Position numbers and translations under genes: made by a program
DNA from: Pseudomonas sp. WN033
GTDB lineage: Bacteria > Pseudomonadota > Gammaproteobacteria > Pseudomonadales > Pseudomonadaceae
Direction: 5' to 3'
DNA length: 64,000 nucleotides
Assembly: GCA_002287035.1 (NCBI GenBank)
Contig: NSKG01000007.1
Span: forward strand, 124,001-188,000
Notes under the pieces: model-generated
What the model was told of the DNA's origin: nothing
Database searches by the model: none
What the model saw: only the letters and a program-made list of their open reading frames with translations
Shown here: positions 17,867 through 27,172 of the stretch, piece after piece
How positions within the stretch are numbered: position 1 is the stretch's first letter
Layout: each line of letters opens with the position of its first letter

Positions 17867-19044
17867 GCTGCCTTCTGTATGACATTGTTCGCACCCCTCG
17901 CGGGCTTGGTAAACCTTCCGGAGCATTGGCCGGGGTAACCCCGATCAAGCTGCTTGGTCAACTGCTTGCCAGTCGCCAACAGCTAATTTCTGAGGCAGCT
18001 GATATGTGGGCTGACCTGATCGTTGGCTGCGTCACCCAGGTTAAAGAGCAAGGTTCCAATATCGCACGTACGGCCTGGCTGGATGCCGGACTCCCTGCCT
18101 GTGTGCCGGGAATGACTGTAAACCGCTTCTGTTGCTCTGGGCTGGATGCTCTCGGAGCGGGCATGGGACGCATCGCATTAGGTGAGCATGCCGTTTTGGT
18201 GGCCGGCGTGGAGTCCTGCTCGCGGGTTCCCATGTTTAGCGATGATGGATCCTGGTTTAGCGATCCAGTCATTGCAGCATCGACAGGGTTTGTCCACATG
18301 GCTGTGGCTGCCGACCTGGTTGCCTTGCGTCATGGTTTTTCACGCACGGAGCTTGACGCGTTAGCCCTGCGCTCACACCAGCGAGCGGCAGCAAACCCCG
18401 CTCACTCATACGTCTTGCCGGTTAAAGATCCTAATGGTCAGGAGCTACTTGCCGCTGACCAGACGATTCGTCCCGATATGACCCCTGCCGTCTTGGATAA
18501 GCTTGAGCCAGCTTTCAGTGGGCTTTATCAGCAAACCGGAGACTGGGTTCAGACTTACATCCCATCTTCGGGATGGCATGCTTCCCACTGTATTAGTCAT
18601 GCACCAACACCCGCCGACGGCGCAGCCCTGGCTGTGCTAGGAGGGCCAGAGCTAGAACCCAGGCTAGGGATACCAGCCAAGGCAAGACTGGTTGGTTACT
18701 GCAGCATTGGCTCTCCTGCGGTTCCAATGCTTGAAGGAGCCCCCTTAGCGGTACAGCGCCTGCTGAATCGTCATGGGCTCCAAGCGCACGAAGTTGATGT
18801 TTTTGAGTTCAATGAATCTTTTGCCGCTCCAGTTCTGCACTTCAAGCAGGCACTGGGACTGTCCGAACAACAGCTGAATATTTTTGGTGGGGCCCTAGCT
18901 CGTGGGCATGCTCTTGGCGCTACCGGAGTCATGCTGGTTGCCGATGCATTGGCGGCCCTTGAGGCGGTGCAAGGCCGCTGGGCGGTGATTGCAATTTGTG
19001 GCGGAGCTGGCGTCGCCAGTGCGGCACTGATGGAACGACTGTAA
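17863..19044 (+). CDS. Classical thiolase (acetyl-CoA C-acyltransferase)
   Basis: A 393-residue degradative-type thiolase (FadA/AtoB fold) for thiolytic cleavage of 3-oxoacyl-CoA. It contains VNRFCCSGL (nucleophile Cys90), the NESFAAP loop, GGALARGHALGATG (catalytic His) and the second cysteine in ICGGAG near residue 380. The HALGATG variant replaces the usual HPLGASG, and SxxG spacing in the first motif is kept although the following residue is Cys in place of Ser. It starts inside the stop of the SCP2-type thiolase. The pair with a DUF1302/DUF1329 pair downstream resembles lipid- or steroid-degradation clusters. Confidence 0.87.
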   Translation: MSCLLYDIVRTPRGLGKPSGALAGVTPIKLLGQLLASRQQLISEAADMWADLIVGCVTQVKEQGSNIARTAWLDAGLPACVPGMTVNRFCCSGLDALGAGMGRIALGEHAVLVAGVESCSRVPMFSDDGSWFSDPVIAASTGFVHMAVAADLVALRHGFSRTELDALALRSHQRAAANPAHSYVLPVKDPNGQELLAADQTIRPDMTPAVLDKLEPAFSGLYQQTGDWVQTYIPSSGWHASHCISHAPTPADGAALAVLGGPELEPRLGIPAKARLVGYCSIGSPAVPMLEGAPLAVQRLLNRHGLQAHEVDVFEFNESFAAPVLHFKQALGLSEQQLNIFGGALARGHALGATGVMLVADALAALEAVQGRWAVIAICGGAGVASAALMERL

Positions 19045-19101
19045 TGCGAGCTTGCTGATCGGGGGAGGCGAAAAATATCCCCCTTCTTTTGAGGAGCTGA
19101 G

Positions 19102-20934
19102 ATGAGAAAAATAAAAAACAAGTACCCCGTGCTGAGGTATTCGGTACTGGCCCTGTCTGTCCTTGCAGCCAGCAGTCAGGCCGCGTCTTTCAAGTACGGC
19201 GAGATAGAAGGTACGCTGGATAGTCAGCTATCAGTAGGTTTTAGCTGGGCGCTGGAAAACCCTGACAAAAAGCTTATTGGTGTCAACAATGGAGGCAAGG
19301 GGGCAGCCTCATCCGCTGGCGATGACGGTCGCTTGAACTACCGCCGTGGTGATGCGTTCTCAAGAATTATAAAAGGCTCACACGATCTTGATATCCGCTG
19401 GGAGAATGGTGGCCTGTTCACTCGCGGAAAGTACTGGTACGACTATGCAGCCCATAAAGGCAATACTCGATTTATTGAGATAAGTGACAGCAGGCGCCGC
19501 ACAGCGGCCAAAAGTCATGGGGCAATGCTGCTCGATGCTTTCATCTATCACAATTATTCAATTGGTGAAATGCCGGGCTCGGTCCGCTTGGGACGCCAAG
19601 TCGTTAGCTGGGGGGAAAGTACATTTATTAGTGGCGGTATCAACAGCATCAATCCTATTGATATTTCCGCCTTTCGCCGCCCAGGAGCAGAAATCAAGGA
19701 AGGACTGCTTCCCGTCAACATGATTTATGTTTCACAGGCGCTCACCAATGACCTTGCCGTTGAGGGCTTTTATCAGCTCAAGTGGCAAGAAAGCTATCTT
19801 GACAACTGCGGCACCTTCTTTTCTCGCTCAGACTTTGCTCCGACGGGTTGCAATGTAGCTCATATTGGCCCCAATGTGCCGGGGCTGGTTGGCGAGCCCA
19901 TGACTCAAGCTATTTTGGGACAGCTTGCAGCCATGGGGTACACCGCCAGCTTCGATAGCCAAGGCATCGCAGTCCCCCGCGAGCGTGATAATAAAGCACG
20001 CGATGAAGGACAGTGGGGCTTGGCGGCACGCTATTTCGCACAAACGCTCAATACCGAGTTCGGTGCGTATGTGATGAACTATCACAGCCGGTCACCGAAC
20101 CTTTCGGCCAAGGTTTCCCAACTGTATGGCAACCCAGCCATCGCCGCTTTCGGCCCCCTGGCCGGAGCAGTGCTGATCGGCACCTCAAGCTATACCATGG
20201 AGTATCCCGAGGATATCCGCCTGTACGGCTTGAGTTTTGCCACCAACTTGCGAACCGGGACAGCCCTGTCAGGCGAGGTTAGCTACCGCCCCAATATGCC
20301 AATTCAGCTCAATGCTGTGGACATGCTGGCACTGATTACCGGCGACCCGGCATCGCCAGCCGTAGCATCAGGCAAAACGCCAGTCGAGGCTGGCCAGCTA
20401 ATTCGCGGATATAACCGCAAAGATGTTACTCAAGTGCAAATGACCGCCGTCCACCTGTTCAACCGAGTATTTGGAGCCAGTTCTTTAAGCCTGGTTGGTG
20501 AGCTCGGCTACACCCATGTTGGCGGATTGGAAAGCAAGCGCGAGCTGCGCTACGGACGGGATAATGTATTTGGCGCGGGTACTAATGCCAACGCGATAGC
20601 CTGCAAAGGGGAAGCGGTCCAACCGCAGTGCAATAACGATGGCTATGTCACACGCGGCTCCTGGGGCTATCGTGCACTGGCAAGCCTGGATTACCCCGAT
20701 GTGTTTCGCGGAGTTAACCTGAGGCCATCTCTGGCTTTCTCTCATGATGTCTCTGGCTACTCACCCCAGGCTGGAGGTTTCACCGAAGACTCAAAGTCTA
20801 TCAGCCTTGGCTTGAACGCCGACTATCGAAATACCTACACCGCCTCGCTGTTCTACACCAGTTTCTTTGGTGGCGATTTCAATGTAGGTCGTGACAGAGA
20901 TTTCGTAGCCCTGAGCTTCGGCATCAATTTTTGA
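19102..20934 (+). CDS. DUF1302 family outer-membrane protein
   Basis: A 610-residue protein with a signal peptide (LALSVLAASSQA|A, about residue 28) and a long beta-strand-rich body rich in Gly, aromatic residues and Asn, ending in LSFGINF. A terminal Phe is the usual outer-membrane beta-barrel signature. The start FKYGEIEGTLDSQLSVGFSW and the VSWGESTFISGGINSINPIDISAFRRPG segment are characteristic of DUF1302. These proteins are usually encoded beside DUF1329 proteins and hydrophobic-substrate catabolism genes, and are thought to help uptake or handling of lipids or steroids. Transport is inferred, not shown. Confidence 0.82.
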   Translation: MRKIKNKYPVLRYSVLALSVLAASSQAASFKYGEIEGTLDSQLSVGFSWALENPDKKLIGVNNGGKGAASSAGDDGRLNYRRGDAFSRIIKGSHDLDIRWENGGLFTRGKYWYDYAAHKGNTRFIEISDSRRRTAAKSHGAMLLDAFIYHNYSIGEMPGSVRLGRQVVSWGESTFISGGINSINPIDISAFRRPGAEIKEGLLPVNMIYVSQALTNDLAVEGFYQLKWQESYLDNCGTFFSRSDFAPTGCNVAHIGPNVPGLVGEPMTQAILGQLAAMGYTASFDSQGIAVPRERDNKARDEGQWGLAARYFAQTLNTEFGAYVMNYHSRSPNLSAKVSQLYGNPAIAAFGPLAGAVLIGTSSYTMEYPEDIRLYGLSFATNLRTGTALSGEVSYRPNMPIQLNAVDMLALITGDPASPAVASGKTPVEAGQLIRGYNRKDVTQVQMTAVHLFNRVFGASSLSLVGELGYTHVGGLESKRELRYGRDNVFGAGTNANAIACKGEAVQPQCNNDGYVTRGSWGYRALASLDYPDVFRGVNLRPSLAFSHDVSGYSPQAGGFTEDSKSISLGLNADYRNTYTASLFYTSFFGGDFNVGRDRDFVALSFGINF

Positions 20935-20945
20935 GGAGAATAATA

Positions 20946-22289
20946 ATGAAACTGTTTCTATCGAGTCTGCTGGTTAGTACGCTGTACGCCAGCCAAGTAT
21001 TCGCTCAAAGCGCGGAGGATCTGGGCAGGACGTATACCCCAATGGGTGGAGAAAAGGCCGGCAATGCCGCTGAGACAATTCCTGCGTGGAATGGCGGGCT
21101 CTCCCGCCAGGCAGGGGAGGTCGATGCCAACGGGCGAATGACTAACCCGTATGCTCACCAACACCCCTTATTCACCATCACGGCGAGTAATTATAAAGAG
21201 CATGAGGCCAACCTATCACCGGGGCAAGTTGCCCTGTTTCAGCGCTATCCCGAGTCATTCCGTATGCCGGTTTACGCAACAGAACGCAGTGCAGCAATTC
21301 CCGAGAATGTCGAAGCTGCGATCAAGCGCAATGTTAGCCAGGCACGCTTGAGTGACAGCGGTTACGGGCTAGCCGCTTTTGAAGAGGCCGTACCCTTTCC
21401 ATTTCCGGATCAGGGTGTCCAGATCATCCTGAACCACGTTAGCCGTTATCGGGGTGGCTCGATTGAACGCCACTTCATTCAGGTAACACCACAAGCCAAT
21501 GGTGCCTTCACGCCGGTCCAGTTTGTAGACCAAATGGCAACCAGAGAAAGCCTGACTGATTACGACCCGGCGTCCCCTGGACGGATGCTGTATTTCCTCA
21601 AGCAGCAAGTTAAAGCCCCTGCTCGCCTTGCAGGCACAGCACTGCTGGCCCATGAGCCGATGGATGTATCGCAAAACCCCCGTCAGGCCTGGGTGTACGC
21701 TGCCGGCCAGCGGCGCGTACGACTGGCGCCGCAAGTCGCCTATGACGGCCCCGGAACTGCAGCTGATGGCCTGCGTACTGCTGACAACTATGACCTGTAC
21801 AACGGCGCACCGGATCGCTATGACTGGAAGATAATTGGCAAAAAAGAACTTTATATTCCGTACAATAGCTACGGCGTACAAAGCGCTGACTTAGCCTATC
21901 AGGACATCGTCAAACCCGGCCACCTTAACCCTGAGCACACCCGCTACGAACTGCACCGGGTTTGGCATGTAGAAGCTACTTTGCGCGACGGTATGCGGCA
22001 TATCTATGCTCGCCGGGTATTCTTCATCGACGAAGATACATGGCAGGTAGCTGTTGTTGATCATTATGATGGTCGCGACGGACTTTGGCGGGTTGGTGAG
22101 GGCCATGCCGTGCAGTACTACCATGTCCAGGTACCCTGGTACGCTGTTGAGACCCTCTATGATCTGGTTTCAGGGCGCTATATTGCCCTAGGGTTGAACA
22201 ACCAGGAAAGCCGTAGCCATAGGTTCGGGGTACAGCTGCACTCAGCTGACTTCACCCCTAACGCCCTAAGGCAGGCTGGCGTACGTTAA
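20946..22289 (+). CDS. DUF1329 family periplasmic/outer-membrane-associated protein
   Basis: A 447-residue exported protein with signal peptide SSLLVSTLYASQVFA|QS (about 1-20), then LGRTYTPMGGEKAGNAAETIPAWNGGL, the typical DUF1329 N-terminus (LoIB-like fold). It starts at the ATG 20946, preceded by gaggag overlapping the DUF1302 stop; an in-frame TTG at 20931 is less likely. The tight spacing with the DUF1302 gene implies the two products act together, as in other clusters for hydrophobic substrates. A hairpin (22296-22320) closes this transcription segment. Confidence 0.82.
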   Translation: MKLFLSSLLVSTLYASQVFAQSAEDLGRTYTPMGGEKAGNAAETIPAWNGGLSRQAGEVDANGRMTNPYAHQHPLFTITASNYKEHEANLSPGQVALFQRYPESFRMPVYATERSAAIPENVEAAIKRNVSQARLSDSGYGLAAFEEAVPFPFPDQGVQIILNHVSRYRGGSIERHFIQVTPQANGAFTPVQFVDQMATRESLTDYDPASPGRMLYFLKQQVKAPARLAGTALLAHEPMDVSQNPRQAWVYAAGQRRVRLAPQVAYDGPGTAADGLRTADNYDLYNGAPDRYDWKIIGKKELYIPYNSYGVQSADLAYQDIVKPGHLNPEHTRYELHRVWHVEATLRDGMRHIYARRVFFIDEDTWQVAVVDHYDGRDGLWRVGEGHAVQYYHVQVPWYAVETLYDLVSGRYIALGLNNQESRSHRFGVQLHSADFTPNALRQAGVR

Positions 22290-22295
22290 ATAATG

Positions 22296-22320
22296 AAGCG
22301 GGCGGCTTAGCCGCTCGCTT
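22296..22320 (+). terminator. Hairpin after the DUF1329 gene
   Basis: aagcgggcggc-tta-gccgctcgctt forms an 11-bp stem with one mismatch, 6 bp after the DUF1329 stop codon. The following bases (atcttgg) are only weakly T-rich, so it may be a partial or attenuating terminator. Confidence 0.55.
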
Positions 22321-22353
22321 ATCTTGGTTAGCTTGGGTTGGGGGTTTTTAAAT

Positions 22354-23268
22354 ATGGGTCAACCTGTATTGCAGCATGTATCTCTTGCTGAACGCATCTA
22401 TCTTGTTCGCAGTAGCGTGATGCATGACGTGCTCGACGTACTGGCTGACCCTTGGCAGCTGGCAATTTTAAAGTCCGTTCTGCATAACCCGCTTCGTTTT
22501 GACGAAATCATTGGACGACTGGGGATTTCTCGGGCTGCGCTATCGATGCGCCTCAATCTACTGTGTGAGCATAATTGCCTCCAGCGTGAGCACTATGGCA
22601 GCAGTGGTAAGCGCTTTGAATATCGAATCACCGAGCAAGGACGTGACTTGGCCCCGGTATTCATCTTGATGGATCAATGGAATCATGACTGGCTAGGCAG
22701 TCCATTGGAGACCGCTCACGAGTGCCCCCACTGCCTACAACCCCTTAGACTTCAGGTTATTTGCAGACAGTGCCGCACGCCGCTCAGGCCGTTGCAGTTA
22801 AAACCATTGTTTTTTGATGAAAACGAGTCGTTATATGCAGAAATACCAGATTATCGGCGCACTCGTAGCACACCAGGCAAGAATGACACTGACCCCATGC
22901 TCATTCGTGCTGAAGCCTGGCTTCGAGATCGCTGGAGTGCCTTGATCATTGGGTGTTTGTTGTTCGGAATCTTCCGTTATGCCGACATTCAAGAATGTAT
23001 AGACATTGCCCCAAACATTCTGGCCCAGCGACTTGATTTGTTGATCAGAGGCCAGATGCTGCAGCGAAGAGAAGACGGTGGCTACAGCTTGACCGAGAGG
23101 GGATATGCCCTATATCCCATGATCCAGGTAATGCGGGCCTGGGGTATGAAATGGCTACCCGGCCACTCTCCCATAAAACATGGATGGGGACTACTACATA
23201 CTCCATGTCTTTCCTGGTTCAATCCCGTAGCCGCGTGCATTCACTGCCAGATGCAGTACAGCGTATAG
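22354..23268 (+). CDS. Tandem HxlR-type regulator with cysteine motifs
   Basis: A 304-residue transcription factor containing two winged-helix HxlR domains in one chain. Repeat 1 (about 22-120) contains LADPWQLAILKSVLHNPLRF, LGISRAALSMRLNLL and YRITEQGRDLAPV. Repeat 2 (about 183-270) contains LRDRWSALIIGCLLFG, APNILAQRLDLL and YSLTERGYALYPMIQVMRAW. Each repeat is followed by cysteines: C124/C127/C137/C140 form two CxxC pairs, and C285/C295/C298 follow repeat 2, suggesting metal or redox sensing. Ordinary HxlR proteins have one domain and act as dimers; here the dimer may be built into one chain. Start ATG 22354 is chosen over an upstream TTG. It sits mid-cluster and probably controls it. Confidence 0.8.
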   Translation: MGQPVLQHVSLAERIYLVRSSVMHDVLDVLADPWQLAILKSVLHNPLRFDEIIGRLGISRAALSMRLNLLCEHNCLQREHYGSSGKRFEYRITEQGRDLAPVFILMDQWNHDWLGSPLETAHECPHCLQPLRLQVICRQCRTPLRPLQLKPLFFDENESLYAEIPDYRRTRSTPGKNDTDPMLIRAEAWLRDRWSALIIGCLLFGIFRYADIQECIDIAPNILAQRLDLLIRGQMLQRREDGGYSLTERGYALYPMIQVMRAWGMKWLPGHSPIKHGWGLLHTPCLSWFNPVAACIHCQMQYSV

Positions 23269-23435
23269 CTTTCCTATAAAGACTAAACATCATAACAAAC
23301 TCAAATAGTTGCAATTTATTTGGGGAATATGCCTTATTTATGCTTGAACTCTTGTTTTTTATACTTTCATAATAAGACCAAATTGCAGCCAGCGGCTGCG
23401 CCCCCGACAAGAACAACAGCACAAAGGTATAAAAA

Positions 23436-25109
23436 ATGACCTCCTTCTTTCCAAACCCTTTACAGGCTTTTGCTCAACATGAACAAGAGCGCCCCAACGC
23501 CGTTTTTCTTACCCAGTCCTGGCACGGCCAGTATCAAGACATTACTTGGCAACAGGCCGGCCGAATGGCGCGCAGACTGGCCTGCTATCTTCAACAGCAA
23601 GGACTCGAGCCAGGCGCCCGTGTCGCCATCATGTCTAAAAATTCGGCCTACTGGGTAATCAGCGATTTGGCTATCTGGATGGCCGGAATGGTGTCAGTAC
23701 CCCTATACCCGTCACTTACAGCACAAAGCGTCAGACCCATTTTGGAGCACAGCGAAGTCCAGGCAGTTATTTATGGGCAACTCGACGTGCCAGGAGTTCG
23801 CGCAGGCATTCCTGATAGCGTGCTTACAATAGCGACGCCTTTATGCCTGGACGCCTCAGGCTGCACCACCTGGGAGCAGGCCATGCAGAGCCCTGAGCTT
23901 GCGGCACAGGAGCAAGCTCCCGAACAGCTTGCCACCATCATGTATACCTCAGGCACTACCGGGTTACCCAAGGGAGCCATGCACTCTTTCGGGAACATGG
24001 CAACAGCCGCCAGTAGCTATAGCGCCCAATCGGGGCTGAGCAAGAATGATGTCATTTTCTCTTATTTGCCTATGAGCCATGTTGGCGAGCGGCTAGCTGT
24101 AGAGCTGACTTCGCTATATTGCGGAAGCCGGATATTCTTCAACGAGTCACTGGACAGCTTTATCAGCGATCTGCGCACATGCAAGCCAGATGTATTTCTG
24201 GGCGTACCACGGATATGGCTAAAGCTGTTCCAGGCTATGCGCGCCTTCGCAGATGCTGAACTGATCGCAGAACTGGACTCAGGGTGCGAACCAACAGATG
24301 CTGAAGCACAGCGAATTCTTACCTCAGTGGGACTTGAAAAAGCACGTTTCGGGGTGTGCGGTGCAGCCCCGGTTCCACCCAGCTTACTCACCTGGTACAA
24401 CCGCCTTGGCCTACCCATGATTGAAGTCTATGGAATGACCGAAAATTTCGGCTACTCGCATCTGGGCCAAGTCGGCATTACTCCTGCCGGCTGGGTAGGG
24501 CCTAGCCTGCCAGGGGTAGAGGTTCGTTTGACACCTGAAGGAGAGGTGGCAGTCAATAGCCCAGCCAACATGCTTGGCTACTACAAAGACGAAGCCAAAA
24601 GCGCCGAAGTATTCACAAAAGATGGCTATTTCCTGACAGGCGACAAGGGAGAGATCAATGAGCAAGGCCTGATTCGTATTGTTGGCCGCGTCCGGGATAC
24701 GTTCAAGACCAGCAAAGGCAAGTTTGTTGCGCCAGCCCCTATAGAGAATGCTCTGGCATCCTCCCCTTGGGTCGAGCATGTCCTGGTACTTGGACAAGGC
24801 CTACCAGCACCAGTGGCCCTGATAGTGCCGCCACAACAACTTCTGAATCAGCCTGATGATGCGCTCTTGACCCAGCTGGAAACGCTGCGCCTCAAGGTCA
24901 ATACCACGCTGGAACGGCACGAACAGATCAGCCATGTGCTGGTTATCGCAGAACAATGGAGTGTAGCTTCAGGCGAACTGACACCGACCCTGAAAGCCAA
25001 GCGCGACGTTCTTGAACGCCGTTATGCAGAAGCCTTGGAACAGCTCATTGAAAGAGCACCAGGAGCCCACTACGCAACTTCCCTGACTGCTTTATTACCA
25101 GCGGAGTGA
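23436..25109 (+). CDS. AMP-binding acyl-CoA synthetase
   Basis: A 557-residue adenylate-forming enzyme activating a carboxylic acid to its CoA thioester. The P-loop-like A3 motif YTSGTTGLPKG is at about residues 171-181. YGMTEN (A5), TGDKG (A7) and the A10-region lysine in TSKGKFVAPAPIE follow, matching the long-chain FadD15-type subgroup. It is preceded by a 167-bp A/T-rich gap that probably carries its own promoter, and followed 3 bp later by the acyl-CoA dehydrogenase. Together these form the entry to a beta-oxidation-like route. The substrate is not readable, but the neighbours point to a hydrophobic or branched acid. Confidence 0.87.
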   Translation: MTSFFPNPLQAFAQHEQERPNAVFLTQSWHGQYQDITWQQAGRMARRLACYLQQQGLEPGARVAIMSKNSAYWVISDLAIWMAGMVSVPLYPSLTAQSVRPILEHSEVQAVIYGQLDVPGVRAGIPDSVLTIATPLCLDASGCTTWEQAMQSPELAAQEQAPEQLATIMYTSGTTGLPKGAMHSFGNMATAASSYSAQSGLSKNDVIFSYLPMSHVGERLAVELTSLYCGSRIFFNESLDSFISDLRTCKPDVFLGVPRIWLKLFQAMRAFADAELIAELDSGCEPTDAEAQRILTSVGLEKARFGVCGAAPVPPSLLTWYNRLGLPMIEVYGMTENFGYSHLGQVGITPAGWVGPSLPGVEVRLTPEGEVAVNSPANMLGYYKDEAKSAEVFTKDGYFLTGDKGEINEQGLIRIVGRVRDTFKTSKGKFVAPAPIENALASSPWVEHVLVLGQGLPAPVALIVPPQQLLNQPDDALLTQLETLRLKVNTTLERHEQISHVLVIAEQWSVASGELTPTLKAKRDVLERRYAEALEQLIERAPGAHYATSLTALLPAE

Positions 25110-25112
25110 GCC

Positions 25113-26891
25113 ATGCCGTCTTATGCCGCGCCACTAAACCACATCAACTTCGTCCTGGATGAGGTTTTAGGATATTCCCAGCATTGCCAGGCCAACGGTT
25201 CAACAATGCTGGATACCACAACAAAAGGCGCCATCTTGGAGGGCATTGCGAGCTTTGCCGAAGAACAGCTTTATCCCCTCAACGCCTCAGGCGACACTCA
25301 GGGCTGCAGCTGGAACGACGGAGCCGTACAGACCCCCAAGGGCTACCAGCAAGCCTATCAACAATTTATGACTGATGGCTGGCCAGGATTGTCAGCACCG
25401 GTTGCGCAAGGCGGGCAGGGGCTTCCCGAATCACTCGGCGTCGTTATTACTGAAATTTTGGGAAGCGCTAACCCGGCCTGGTACATGTATACAGGCCTGA
25501 CTAAAGGGGCAACCTTAGCCTTGGAAGCCCACGGCTCTACAGAGCTAAAAGAGCACTATCTTCCCCGAATGTATAGCGGACAATGGTCAGGCACAATGTG
25601 CCTGACCGAACCACACTGCGGTAGCGATCTGGGTCTATTGAAGACCCGCGCAAGCCTGCGGCCAGATGGCCGTTATGCGATCAGCGGTACCAAAATCTTT
25701 ATCTCGGCAGGTGAGCATGACCTTACCAGCAACATAGTGCACTTGGTTCTCGCTCGGGCCGATGCTGCCCCTTCGGGCACCCAAGGCCTCACTCTTTTTT
25801 TGGTACCCAAGTGGTTAACCGACGAGCAGGGTCAGTTGCGCGAGCGCAACGCCGTTCACTGCAGCTCAATTGAGCACAAAATGGGAATGAATGGCTCCAG
25901 CACCTGCGTAATGAACTTTGATGGCGCCCAAGGTTATCTGGTGGGGGAACTCAATCAGGGGCTGCGCTGCATGTTCACGATGATGAATCATGCTCGTCTT
26001 ACAACCGCCATGCAGGGCTTGTGCATGGGCGAGATGGCCTACCAAACCGCCGCAGCCTACGCCAAGGATCGCCTCCAAATGCGTTCACTAAAAGGCCCAC
26101 AGTTTCCCGAGCTACCCGCGGATCCGATCCTGGTTCATCCGGATGTACGGAGGATGCTCCTGACCATGAAGGCACTTAATCTGGGCAATCGGGCCTTAGC
26201 CTATTACACAGCCCTGCAGATGGACGTGGCAGAAAGCAGCCCTGACCCATCGAAACAGAAAGCGGCCAGTGAGCAGCTTGCGATTTTGACACCAATTTGC
26301 AAAGCCTTCATAACCGAGACCGGGATAGAGGTCACATCACTTGGTGTTCAGGTGCTGGGGGGGCATGGCTACATCAAGGAGTGGGGCCAGGAGCAGCTCA
26401 TGCGTGACTGCCGCATAGCCAGCATCTATGAAGGCACTACGGGAATCCAAGCACTTGACCTGCTCGGCCGTAAAGTTCTGGCCTCGCAAGGCAGCCTGCT
26501 CAGCGGATTAAAGCAAATGCTGCAGACTCAGATAGCCGAGACACAGCAAATACCTACCCTAGCGACACATGCTAATCGCCAAGCCCGACTTGTCGAAGCC
26601 TGGCAGACCATAGCTCAGACAATTGCACTACGGGCGCGGGACAATGCAGATGAAATCGGAGCCGCCTCAGTAGACTACCTCATGCTCTCCGGCTACATAC
26701 TGCACGGCCATTTCTGGCTGAAAATGATGCGTTCTGCACTTGCCGAACCTACAGATGCCCCACTACAGCAATCAATACTGCACACCGGGGAGTTCTTTTT
26801 TCAACGCCTTTTACTGCGAGCTGATATGCACCTGGCAACGTTGCAAGCTGATGCCACAACACTTATGTCGCCACTGACCGAACACTTCTAA
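25113..26891 (+). CDS. Acyl-CoA dehydrogenase (FadE-like, with C-terminal extension)
   Basis: A 592-residue flavoenzyme making the 2,3-enoyl-CoA. GTMCLTEPHCGSDLG marks the FAD and substrate loop and GTKIFISAGEHD follows. The catalytic base region includes QVLGGHGYIKEWGQEQLMRDCRIASIYEGTTGIQALDLLGRK. The extra C-terminal segment (about 470-592) and total length match the long PF12806-containing subgroup, not the 380-residue short-chain type. It starts 3 bp after the acyl-CoA synthetase stop. No enoyl-CoA hydratase or 3-hydroxyacyl-CoA dehydrogenase is encoded nearby, so those steps must be supplied from elsewhere. Confidence 0.88.
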   Translation: MPSYAAPLNHINFVLDEVLGYSQHCQANGSTMLDTTTKGAILEGIASFAEEQLYPLNASGDTQGCSWNDGAVQTPKGYQQAYQQFMTDGWPGLSAPVAQGGQGLPESLGVVITEILGSANPAWYMYTGLTKGATLALEAHGSTELKEHYLPRMYSGQWSGTMCLTEPHCGSDLGLLKTRASLRPDGRYAISGTKIFISAGEHDLTSNIVHLVLARADAAPSGTQGLTLFLVPKWLTDEQGQLRERNAVHCSSIEHKMGMNGSSTCVMNFDGAQGYLVGELNQGLRCMFTMMNHARLTTAMQGLCMGEMAYQTAAAYAKDRLQMRSLKGPQFPELPADPILVHPDVRRMLLTMKALNLGNRALAYYTALQMDVAESSPDPSKQKAASEQLAILTPICKAFITETGIEVTSLGVQVLGGHGYIKEWGQEQLMRDCRIASIYEGTTGIQALDLLGRKVLASQGSLLSGLKQMLQTQIAETQQIPTLATHANRQARLVEAWQTIAQTIALRARDNADEIGAASVDYLMLSGYILHGHFWLKMMRSALAEPTDAPLQQSILHTGEFFFQRLLLRADMHLATLQADATTLMSPLTEHF

Positions 26892-26899
26892 TCGAGTCC

Positions 26900-26931
26900 A
26901 GCCTTGCGTTTTGCCGCTAAGGCGCAAGGCT
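26900..26931 (+). repeat. Hairpin after the acyl-CoA dehydrogenase gene
   Basis: AGCCTTGCG and CGCAAGGCT, perfect 9-bp arms around a 14-nt loop, begin 8 bp after the stop codon. There is no T-run, so it may protect the mRNA 3' end or act with the stronger hairpin 30 bp further on. Confidence 0.5.
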
Positions 26932-26960
26932 GGTATTTCGATGCGCTGCATCCGTATTGG

Positions 26961-26999
26961 GCAGTCTCGCCAACCCAACTGGCAAGACTGCTTTTTTTT
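26961..26999 (+). terminator. Rho-independent terminator closing the acyl-CoA genes
   Basis: gcagtctcgcca pairs with tggcaagactgc (one mismatch) over a short loop, followed by eight T. This separates the acyl-CoA synthetase/dehydrogenase pair from the carotenoid oxygenase gene. The following A/T-rich stretch 27040-27150 probably holds the latter's promoter. Confidence 0.85.
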
Positions 27000-27172
27000 G
27001 CTTCAGCTCAGCGACCCAGCAGCCGACAAAAGATTTCTAAAATAGACCAATATTATTATAAATCCTTATATTTGGCCATTTTGGCCGAAAACACCACACA
27101 AACATAGATTTCATAAATAGACTAAAATGCTATTATCGGAACACTGTTCCCATTCTCCTCAGGAGAGCGTCA

